From Novosphingobium sp. (GTDB taxonomy: Bacteria; Pseudomonadota; Alphaproteobacteria; Sphingomonadales; Sphingomonadaceae): a DNA stretch of 5,118 nucleotides. This document shows positions 1 to 5,118 of this stretch, in pieces (positions within the stretch are counted from its first letter, which is position 1; the number at the start of each line of letters is the position of its first letter). The position numbers and the translations under genes were made by a program. The notes beneath the pieces were generated by a model. It was given only the letters and a program-made list of their open reading frames with translations, was not told the DNA's origin and made no database searches. The stretch is taken from positions 1 through 5,118 of the forward strand of contig JAURNJ010000347.1 of assembly GCA_030830245.1 (NCBI GenBank), given 5' to 3'.

Positions 1-581
1 AGGCATGGCCGCATCTTGTTGCGAGCGGTGCGGGACGCATTCTCACCACCGCGTCGAACGGGATGTTCGGCAATTCTTTCGCCACCAGCTATGGTGCTGC
101 AAAGGGCGCGATCTTCGCGTTCACGAGAGGGATCGCGCTCGAAGGCGCAGCGCAAGGCGTGCACGCCAACTGCATCCTGCCCAGCGCTTGGTCGCGCCTG
201 ACCGCCAAGATCCAGGACCCGTTCGCCACCGATGTGCTCGAACACCGCTTCGGCCCCGAACACATCGCCAATTTCGCTGCCTGGCTGGTTCATGAGGACA
301 CGCAGGTGAATGGCGAGGGCTTCATGGTCGGCGGCGGCTGCGCCCAACGGGTGACCTATGCGCTGAGCGATCACGTGGTGCTCGCCGCGCCGGGGCCGGA
401 GGACTGGGCCGAACAGGAACGCGCGCTGATGGAGAGCCCGGTCGCGCCTGCGGGAACGCTGATCGACTCCTTCGCAGCACAGATCGCCGCGCTCGATCCC
501 TCGCTGGCCAGTCAGGCCGAGGCCATGCGCGACGGCGGCATCAACACCAAGGACGGCAAGACAAAGGAGCCAGCCCAGTGA
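1..581 (+). CDS. SDR family oxidoreductase, MFE-2/(3R)-hydroxyacyl-CoA dehydrogenase-like (5' truncated by window)
   Basis: The reading frame is open from base 3 and ends at TGA 579-581, giving 192 residues of the C-terminal part; the N-terminal Rossmann fold with its glycine-rich NAD(P) motif lies outside the window. The visible part starts just before the active-site strand GRILTTASN (Ser codon 54-56), followed by FGNSFATSYGAAK with the catalytic YxxxK (Tyr 90-92, Lys 102-104). The segment NCILPSAWSRLT replaces the usual PG motif and resembles the corresponding part of peroxisomal multifunctional enzyme type 2 and its bacterial relatives, which oxidise (3R)-hydroxyacyl-CoA with NAD. The SDR core ends near VGGGCAQRV. 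A tail of about 75 residues (354-578) follows, with a charged end. The stop overlaps the GTG start of the hydrolase gene by 4 nt, so the two are probably co-transcribed. The SDR assignment is firm; the acyl-CoA substrate is inferred from resemblance. Confidence 0.9.
   Translation, partial: AWPHLVASGAGRILTTASNGMFGNSFATSYGAAKGAIFAFTRGIALEGAAQGVHANCILPSAWSRLTAKIQDPFATDVLEHRFGPEHIANFAAWLVHEDTQVNGEGFMVGGGCAQRVTYALSDHVVLAAPGPEDWAEQERALMESPVAPAGTLIDSFAAQIAALDPSLASQAEAMRDGGINTKDGKTKEPAQ
564..569 (+). promoter_or_regulatory. Ribosome binding site of the serine hydrolase gene
   Basis: AAGGAG lies inside the end of the upstream SDR gene, 8 nt before the GTG at 578. It matches the anti-Shine-Dalgarno sequence well at a good spacing. 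This favours GTG 578 over the in-frame ATG at 596, seven codons into the protein. Confidence 0.75.
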
Positions 582-1765
582 CCGGCACGATTTCGATGGA
601 GCGTCTGAAGCGCCTGACCGACGCCATGGACGGCTTTGCGAACGGCGGCAATTATGCCGGGGTGCAGACGCAGATCTGGCTGCGCGGGCACCTCGTCCAC
701 GAAAGCTGCCACGGCATGATGGATGTCGAGGCAGGCAAGCCGATGCGCCGCGACGCGATCTTCCGCATCGCCTCGATGACCAAGCCGATCGTCAGCGCGG
801 CCGTTTTGCAGGTGATCGAGGAAGGCAAGCTGCGACTGCTCGATCCGGTGGCGAACTGGCTGCCCGAACTGGCCGAGATGCAGGTGATGAAGGAGCCCAA
901 CGGGCCGGTTGCAGAGACGGAGCCGCTCGCACGGCCGATCACGGTGCTCGACCTGCTGACCCATCGTTCCGGCATTACCTATGATTTCAACAGCTTCGGG
1001 GAACTGCAGCAGGCGACGGCTCCGCTGCGCGGCGGCGGCATCATCGCAGACATGACCCCAGACGAATGGATGCAGACGCTTGGCGAGACGCCGCTGATCT
1101 CGCAGCCTGGCAAGACCTGGCACTACAGCTTCTCGACCGACGTGCTCGGCGTGCTGATCTCGCGGATCGACGGCACCAGCCTGTACGATTCGCTGAGCGC
1201 GCGCATTCTCGGCCCGCTCGGCATGAAGGACACGGGCTTTCATGTCGGGCAGGACCGGCGCGAACGCTTTACCGTCGGTTACATGCGCGACGAGGCAGGC
1301 AAGTTAAAGGTCCACGATCACCCGGACACATCGTGGTTCGGCAAGGTGCGGCGTTTCGAGGGCGGCGGCGGCGCGCTGGTCTCCACCGCGGACGATTACG
1401 CCCGGTTTGCTCGCGCCCTGCTCAACAAGGGCGAAATCGATGGCACGCGAATCCTTTCGCGCAAGATGGTCGAGGCGATGACCCGCGACTGGATCGCGGA
1501 CCATCAGCGCCCGCCGCATTTCCCGGTGTTCGACATCCTCGGCGCGCACGGCTTTGGCCTCGGCGTTTCGGTAGTTGGGCCGGACGGGCACGATGCCGCG
1601 CTCGCCTCACCCGGCAAGTTCGGCTGGCCGGGTGCCTATTCGACGCGCTGGTTCGCCGACCCGAGCGAGGATCTGGTAGCGATCATGATGACGCAGATGT
1701 GGTTCGACATGCGGCGCGAGATCGGCCCCGCGTTCGACACGCTGGTCTATCAGGCGCTGGATTAA
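578..1765 (+). CDS. Serine hydrolase, class C beta-lactamase-related / EstB-type esterase
   Basis: This is a complete 395-residue protein of the beta-lactamase superfamily (Pfam Beta-lactamase, PF00144). The nucleophile motif is SMTK, with Ser66 and Lys69, in the context FRIASMTKP that is typical of the EstB-like branch. The second motif is WHYSFSTDVLG, where Tyr183 is the likely general base and the usual YxN Asn is replaced. A C-terminal GWPGAYSTRW segment (from Gly349) stands where penicillin-binding proteins have KTG. LTHRSG (from 127) and the glycine run near 262 are also usual in the family. No N-terminal signal peptide is visible, so a cytoplasmic location is likely, which argues against a role in antibiotic resistance. 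Family members hydrolyse carboxylic esters or lactones; the substrate here is unknown. GTG 578 is chosen as start because AAGGAG precedes it by 8 nt and it gives a GTGA overlap with the SDR stop. The length is normal for the family (about 380-430). Confidence 0.93.
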   Translation: MTGTISMERLKRLTDAMDGFANGGNYAGVQTQIWLRGHLVHESCHGMMDVEAGKPMRRDAIFRIASMTKPIVSAAVLQVIEEGKLRLLDPVANWLPELAEMQVMKEPNGPVAETEPLARPITVLDLLTHRSGITYDFNSFGELQQATAPLRGGGIIADMTPDEWMQTLGETPLISQPGKTWHYSFSTDVLGVLISRIDGTSLYDSLSARILGPLGMKDTGFHVGQDRRERFTVGYMRDEAGKLKVHDHPDTSWFGKVRRFEGGGGALVSTADDYARFARALLNKGEIDGTRILSRKMVEAMTRDWIADHQRPPHFPVFDILGAHGFGLGVSVVGPDGHDAALASPGKFGWPGAYSTRWFADPSEDLVAIMMTQMWFDMRREIGPAFDTLVYQALD

Positions 1766-1766
1766 A

Positions 1767-1788
1767 AGGCGGGGTTTCTGCCCCGCCT
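1767..1788. terminator. Hairpin terminator between convergent genes
   Basis: AGGCGGGG (1767-1774) and CCCCGCCT (1781-1788) form a perfect 8-bp stem around the 6-nt loop TTTCTG. The hairpin starts 1 nt after the hydrolase stop codon and ends 8 nt before the thiolase stop. Read on the minus strand it is followed by TTTAAT, and TTTT counting the last stem base, a short U-tract that makes it a plausible intrinsic terminator for the thiolase operon. On the plus strand the following bases are CTCAGAAC, without a U-tract, so it would be weaker in that direction. Confidence 0.75.
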
Positions 1789-1796
1789 CTCAGAAC

Positions 1797-2966
1797 TCAA
1801 ACCTCGATAAGCACCGCGCCGCCCTGGCCGCCGCCAGCGCACATCGCTGCGACCCCCAGCCCGCCACCGGCGCGCTTCAGGTCGTTGATCAGCGTGCACA
1901 GCATGCGCGCGCCCGAAGCCGCGATCGGGTGGCCGATCGAGCAACCGCTGCCCGCGATGTTCACGGTATCCTCGTCAAGCCCCAGTACCTTGCAGGCCGC
2001 GACCGGAACCGAGGCAAAGGCCTCGTTGATTTCCCAGATCTTGATGTCGGTAGTCTTGCGGCCCGTGCGCTCGAGCAGCTTGGTGATGACCTCGATCGCG
2101 CCCATGCCCATCCGCGCGGGATCGACACCCTTCGAGGTCCAGCCGATCAACTTGGCGATCACCTCGGAACCGTTGCCCCTGGCCGCATCCATCGAGGCGA
2201 GCATCAGCGCGCCCGCCGCATCGTTGACGCCGCTGGCATTGCCCGCCGTGATCGAGAAGCCTTCGATTTCGGGGTGAATGACCTTGAGGCTGGCAAGCTT
2301 TTCCATCGTCGTATCGCGGCGCGGATGCTCGTCGACCTTGAACTCGCTCATCGATCCGTCGAACCCGCGCGCCTGTACCGGCACGATTTCGTCGACGAAA
2401 TTGCCTGCGTCGATGGCGGCGATGGCCCGCTGGTGCGAACGCAGCGCCCAGGCATCAAGGTCTTCGCGGGTCAGGTTGTTTTCCTTGGTCGTGTTCCAGC
2501 CGACCGCGATCGACATGTCGAAGACCGGAGCGTCGGGCCGGTCGCGATGCGTCGGCGGCAACCATTGGTTGAAGTCGGCGCTGCCGGGTTCGCGCTGCAT
2601 CATGCGCGGCATGAACGAGCTGGAATGGACGCCGCCGCCGATCACGAAGCGCTCCATGCCCGAGGCGATCGATCCGGCAGCAAAGCCGACAGCGGTAAGG
2701 CCCGAGGCGCAGTGGCGGTTGGTCGCCGCGCCTGCGGCCTGCACCATGCCCATGTCTTCGGCCGCGTAGCGCGCGATGTCGCCGCCGCCCGCCATCGATT
2801 CGCCGAGGATCACATCATCGACTTCCCTGGGATCGACGCCGCTGCGCTCTACCGCCGCGCGCAGAACGACATCGGCCAGCTCCTCGGGCGTCGTGTTGGC
2901 GAGCGAACCCTTGCGGGCGGTGCCGACGGCGGTGCGCACGGCGCTGAGAACGGCGACTTCTGTCAT
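1797..2966 (-). CDS. Thiolase (acetyl-CoA C-acyltransferase family)
   Basis: This is a complete 389-residue thiolase, the normal length for the family. It should cleave 3-ketoacyl-CoA with CoA into acetyl-CoA (or propionyl-CoA) and a shortened acyl-CoA, or run the reverse condensation, in the cytoplasm. The N-terminal half carries the nucleophile Cys86 in NRHCASGLTAV. ITAGNASGVNDAAGA (from 239) follows, then NEAF (314-317), GHP with catalytic His346, and the second active-site Cys376 in CAGGGQGG. The C-terminal signature reads NIAGSGCSIGHP, with GSGC where most thiolases have GGAI or GGAL. The ATG start is preceded by AGGAG (2974-2978) at 7 nt. The gene is last in the minus-strand series, 118 bp after the thioesterase stop, and ends just before the shared hairpin. 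The family is certain; degradative versus biosynthetic use and chain-length preference are not. Catabolic neighbours suggest degradation. Confidence 0.95.
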   Translation of the reverse strand: MTEVAVLSAVRTAVGTARKGSLANTTPEELADVVLRAAVERSGVDPREVDDVILGESMAGGGDIARYAAEDMGMVQAAGAATNRHCASGLTAVGFAAGSIASGMERFVIGGGVHSSSFMPRMMQREPGSADFNQWLPPTHRDRPDAPVFDMSIAVGWNTTKENNLTREDLDAWALRSHQRAIAAIDAGNFVDEIVPVQARGFDGSMSEFKVDEHPRRDTTMEKLASLKVIHPEIEGFSITAGNASGVNDAAGALMLASMDAARGNGSEVIAKLIGWTSKGVDPARMGMGAIEVITKLLERTGRKTTDIKIWEINEAFASVPVAACKVLGLDEDTVNIAGSGCSIGHPIAASGARMLCTLINDLKRAGGGLGVAAMCAGGGQGGAVLIEV

Positions 2967-3084
2967 GGCGGGACTCCTGTGGGTGCCTGTTTGGGCGCAT
3001 GTGGCACGGCTCGCATGCCGGGATAAAGGGCGAATCGCATTTTGGCCCTCGCCAGCGGCAATATCGCGGCGGCGGACGGATGGC
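2967..3084 (-). other. 118-bp intergenic gap before the thiolase gene
   Basis: This is the longest non-coding stretch in the window. Beyond the thiolase ribosome binding site I see only weak inverted repeats, such as CGGC/GCCG around TCGCAT (3007-3020) and GGCGA/TCGCC (about 3029-3053). No convincing sigma-70 promoter, strong terminator or operator stands out. It may hold an internal promoter or be a simple operon spacer. Confidence 0.4.
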
Positions 3085-3978
3085 CTAACGGTCGCGCAGC
3101 AGCACTTCCTGGGCCGAGGTGGCGAGCAGGCGGCCCTCCCGGTCGAGCAGCCTCCCGCTGGCGAGACCCACCGCGTCCAGTCCTGCGGGGCTGTTCATCT
3201 CGTAGAGCATCCAGCCTTCCGCCGCGTGGCGGTGGAACCGGACATTGCCGTCGAGACTGGCGACTTCGGGGATTACGCCGGTCAGCGCCCGCGGCTGATA
3301 GGCCCAGGGCACGATGGCGATCCAGTAGTCCTGCAGGTAGGCCAACATGCAGGCAAAGGTGTCGGGATCGCAACCGCCAGCGACGCTCGGCACGCGCAGC
3401 CAGACATGCGCAGGGCCGCCGCCAGCAGGGCGCAGCAGCCGTTGCGGATCGACCGGGCGCGCCTCTACAAACTGCATGGGCGAAAGGCGCAGGACTGCAT
3501 CGTGAATGTCGGCAAAGGCGGGATCGGCGGCGATCTCGGCCATGTCTCTCAGCTTCTCCGGCTCCGGAATCGCCGGATCGAGCGCATCGCGGTGATCAAG
3601 CACGCCCTGTTCGGGCGCGCTGGCCGAGCACAGCATCTCGACCAGGGCCTTACCGTCTTGCAAGGCAGTCACCCGGCGCGTCGAGAAGCCGCGACCATCG
3701 CGGATCACTTCGACCCGATAGTCGACCGCCTGCCGCACATTGCCGCGACGCAGGTAATAGGCGTGGAGCGATTTCGCGCGCTTGCCTTCGACCGTCGCCA
3801 TGGCCGCCGCCAGCGCCTGGGCGAGCAACTGCCCGCCAAAAATGTGCCCGCCCTGGAAATCGAGGTCGGAAAACAGGTTGCGGAAGCAACCCGGTCCGGT
3901 CTGCTCCAAGCGGATCAGCGATGCGAAATCCTCGGCCTGCGCCGGAGCAGGACCGCTCACGCCCCGGCGTTCTGCCAT
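3085..3978 (-). CDS. tesB: Acyl-CoA thioesterase II, TesB-like (double hotdog)
   Basis: The 297-residue product matches the TesB/ACOT8 family, which hydrolyses acyl-CoA to free acid and CoA, usually in the cytoplasm in bacteria. The N-terminal hotdog shows GGHIFGGQLLAQAL (from 43) and SLHAYYLRRGN (from 70). The C-terminal hotdog shows SLDGNVRFHRH, with Asp243 at the catalytic Asp position (Asp204 in E. coli TesB), and ends with SAQEVLLRDR, Gln290 matching catalytic Gln278. The length is normal (about 285-300). The frame stays open upstream to 4497, but that part only overlaps the isochorismatase-like gene in another frame and has no TesB similarity. Two starts are plausible: ATG 3978 (22-nt overlap with the upstream gene, GGTGG 7 nt before it) and GTG 3960 (4-nt GTGA overlap, 291 residues, poor ribosome binding site). 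I chose ATG. Translational coupling to the upstream gene is likely. The symbol is by family resemblance only. Confidence 0.9.
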   Translation of the reverse strand: MAERRGVSGPAPAQAEDFASLIRLEQTGPGCFRNLFSDLDFQGGHIFGGQLLAQALAAAMATVEGKRAKSLHAYYLRRGNVRQAVDYRVEVIRDGRGFSTRRVTALQDGKALVEMLCSASAPEQGVLDHRDALDPAIPEPEKLRDMAEIAADPAFADIHDAVLRLSPMQFVEARPVDPQRLLRPAGGGPAHVWLRVPSVAGGCDPDTFACMLAYLQDYWIAIVPWAYQPRALTGVIPEVASLDGNVRFHRHAAEGWMLYEMNSPAGLDAVGLASGRLLDREGRLLATSAQEVLLRDR

Positions 3979-4592
3979 GCTTCGACCACCGCTCCGGTCG
4001 TCGTGAGATTGGCGATCATCATCAGGGTATTGTCCACCACTGCCTTGGCATATTCCTCCGGGAAACCCGCCACGGCATCGACCGGAATGACCAGCTGATA
4101 GCCACGGTCGACCACGTCGATCGAAGTGCTCAGCACCCCGAACGCAAGCGACACACCGCTCAACACCACGGTCGTGATCCCCTCGTTGCGCAGCACCTGG
4201 TCCAGCGCGGTGCCGTGCATGCAGGAGAGGCCATTGAAGCGCGGCATCAGGATGTCGCCGTCCTGCCATGTTTCTAGAAACGGCGCTGCCCCGGTCGGAG
4301 TATTCACCGCATCGCCAGCCCGCTTCTTGCGGGCGGAGCCGGTGAGGCGGGTGTTGCTGCTCGAGCCGAATCCGCCGGGCAGGGAATCGGCAGTGCAATG
4401 GAACACCGGTGCGCCTGCCATGCGCGCCGCCGCCGCGATTTTCGCGGCATTGCCAACAAGGTTCACCTTGTTGGCTGCCTCGACCAGCGGCGGCCATGGC
4501 CCGTTCGGGCCGATCACACCGGGCTGGACCTCGGTCATGACAAATGCGGCCCTGCCTTTGGCAAGCAGGTCACTGAGTTGCGGTGCGGCCAT
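3957..4592 (-). CDS. Isochorismatase-fold (cysteine hydrolase family) protein with substituted catalytic residues
   Basis: The 211-residue protein has the layout of the isochorismatase-like hydrolases (Pfam PF00857), which include nicotinamidases, N-carbamoylsarcosine amidases and true isochorismatases. The first strand FVMTEVQPGV corresponds to the usual VIDMQ segment, with Glu21 where the catalytic Asp is expected. The segment GDILMPRFNG corresponds to the usual KxRxSxF, but has Met116 at the Lys position and no lysine anywhere from 93 to 182. The segment VVLSGVSLAFGVLSTSID corresponds to the TGVxTNxCV nucleophile region, with Gly152 in place of Cys. DRGYQLVIPVDAVAGF (from 162) is a well-conserved family segment. 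The start ATG has AGAAGGA (4602-4608) 9 nt upstream. The gene lies 23 nt after the SDR stop and overlaps the thioesterase gene, so it belongs to the operon. The fold assignment is good; classic Cys-dependent amidase activity is doubtful and the function is unknown. Confidence 0.88.
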   Translation of the reverse strand: MAAPQLSDLLAKGRAAFVMTEVQPGVIGPNGPWPPLVEAANKVNLVGNAAKIAAAARMAGAPVFHCTADSLPGGFGSSSNTRLTGSARKKRAGDAVNTPTGAAPFLETWQDGDILMPRFNGLSCMHGTALDQVLRNEGITTVVLSGVSLAFGVLSTSIDVVDRGYQLVIPVDAVAGFPEEYAKAVVDNTLMMIANLTTTGAVVEAWQNAGA

Positions 4593-4601
4593 GGATCTTG
4601 A

Positions 4602-4608
4602 TCCTTCT
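4602..4608 (-). promoter_or_regulatory. Ribosome binding site of the isochorismatase-fold gene
   Basis: AGAAGGA on the minus strand, 9 nt before ATG 4592 and within the 23-nt gap after the SDR stop, supports that start codon and independent ribosome loading at the second visible gene of the operon. Confidence 0.65.
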
Positions 4609-4615
4609 GTTCAGG

Positions 4616-5118
4616 TCAGTTGAGCTGTCCGCCCGAAACCTCGAGCACGGCGTTGGACATGAACGAGCTTTCCGGTCCAGTCAGGAACAGGGCCGCTTCG
4701 GCGACTTCCTCGGGCTGGCCATAACGGCCAAGCTGGTTGATCGCTTCCATCCGGTCCCGGCTCAGGTGCCCGCTATCAATGCGCGGCTGGTTCATCGGCG
4801 TCTGGATGACTCCGGGGCAGATCGTGTTGATCCGCACCTTCGGCCCGATGTCGTTGATCAGCGACTTGGCCATGGCGATCACACCCGCCTTGGTCGCACC
4901 GTAAATCGAAAGACCGAAGCCCGGACGATAGGCGCCATAGGACGCGAAGTTGACGATGGTGCCGTTACCCGACGCCTGAAGATGCGGCAGCGCGGCACGC
5001 ACCATGTTGGCGACACCGCCGACATTGACGCGCAGCAGCATGTCCTGCTCCTCGAAAGTGATCTCCTCGATCAGCTTCATGCGCAGGATGCCAGCAGCAT
5101 TGACGATCCCGTCGAGCC
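4616..5118 (-). CDS. Classical SDR family oxidoreductase (5' truncated by window)
   Basis: The frame is open to the right edge and ends at TGA 4618-4616, giving 166 residues; about 80-90 N-terminal residues, including the TGxxxGIG cofactor motif, lie outside. The visible order is GIVNAAGI (the NNAG-type motif, 5109-5086), VNVGG with the structural Asn, IVNFASYGAY with catalytic Ser (4942-4940), SIYGATK with catalytic Tyr (4903-4901) and Lys, ICPGVIQTPM (PG motif) and the standard C-terminus ending LEVSGGQLN. The Ser-Tyr spacing is the usual 13. All visible catalytic residues are intact, so this should be an active NAD(P)-dependent alcohol/ketone oxidoreductase in the cytoplasm. An internal ATG at 5080 is not the start, because conserved SDR sequence lies before it. 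It is the first visible gene of the minus-strand operon and ends 23 nt before the isochorismatase-fold gene. The substrate cannot be told from sequence. Confidence 0.93.
   Translation of the reverse strand, partial: LDGIVNAAGILRMKLIEEITFEEQDMLLRVNVGGVANMVRAALPHLQASGNGTIVNFASYGAYRPGFGLSIYGATKAGVIAMAKSLINDIGPKVRINTICPGVIQTPMNQPRIDSGHLSRDRMEAINQLGRYGQPEEVAEAALFLTGPESSFMSNAVLEVSGGQLN

Noticed and set aside
512..1243. Minus-strand open frame antisense to the serine hydrolase gene
   Set aside because: It covers the SxxK and Tyr motifs of a convincing plus-strand gene and has low-complexity Arg/His-rich content without motifs.
578..1765. Antibiotic-resistance beta-lactamase
   Set aside because: The protein lacks a visible signal peptide and the classic YxN and KTG motifs, and matches the EstB esterase-like branch better.
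1066..2277. Long plus-strand open frame running through the hydrolase gene and into the thiolase gene
   Set aside because: It lies out of frame over two well-supported genes, has arginine/alanine/proline-rich composition without family motifs, and crosses the convergent terminator. It is a high-GC shadow frame.
1929..3026. Plus-strand open frame antisense to the thiolase gene
   Set aside because: The thiolase on the minus strand has full-length family motifs; the antisense product is rich in Arg, His and Asp with no recognisable domain.
3007..3053. Weak inverted repeats in the gap before the thiolase gene as a possible terminator or operator
   Set aside because: Stems are only 4-5 bp, the loops are up to 15 nt or so, and there is no clear U-tract in the right position.
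2776..4098. Plus-strand open frame of about 440 codons antisense to the thioesterase gene, with a second overlapping frame from 3042 to 4277
   Set aside because: Both are complementary to a clear TesB-like gene and show no domain signature; long antisense frames are expected at this GC content.
3979..4497. N-terminal extension of the thioesterase frame upstream of ATG 3978
   Set aside because: Its translation has no TesB similarity and is simply another frame of the isochorismatase-fold gene; a fusion is not supported.

Overview
The window is about 5.1 kb of GC-rich, densely coding bacterial DNA. It holds six protein-coding genes in two convergent groups. The GC content, strong G/C preference at third codon positions, tight gene packing with GTGA overlaps, and the enzyme families suggest an alphaproteobacterium, possibly a sphingomonad or erythrobacter. 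That placement is inference; no marker gene is present.

Plus strand, positions 1-1765. The first gene is the 3' part of a short-chain dehydrogenase/reductase resembling the (3R)-hydroxyacyl-CoA dehydrogenase domain of type 2 multifunctional enzymes. It overlaps by 4 nt a complete serine hydrolase of the class C beta-lactamase/EstB esterase type. A perfect 8-bp GC-rich hairpin lies in the 31-bp gap that follows, where the two transcription units converge.

Minus strand, read right to left from 5118 to 1797. The order is a classical SDR cut by the window edge, an isochorismatase-fold protein, a TesB-type acyl-CoA thioesterase and a thiolase. The first three are packed as an operon (23-nt gap, then an overlap). 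The thiolase follows after 118 bp with its own good ribosome binding site.

The products could work together. SDRs would oxidise or reduce hydroxy or keto intermediates, the thiolase would cleave a 3-ketoacyl-CoA, TesB would release free acids from CoA, and the esterase-like hydrolase could open an ester or lactone. This fits a peripheral CoA-thioester breakdown locus for fatty, steroid, terpenoid or alicyclic acids, but no substrate can be read from the sequence. The most unusual gene encodes the isochorismatase-fold protein, in which all three canonical catalytic positions (Asp, Lys, Cys) appear substituted. I saw no RNA gene, CRISPR array, insertion sequence or phage element, and no gene-free stretch longer than 118 bp.
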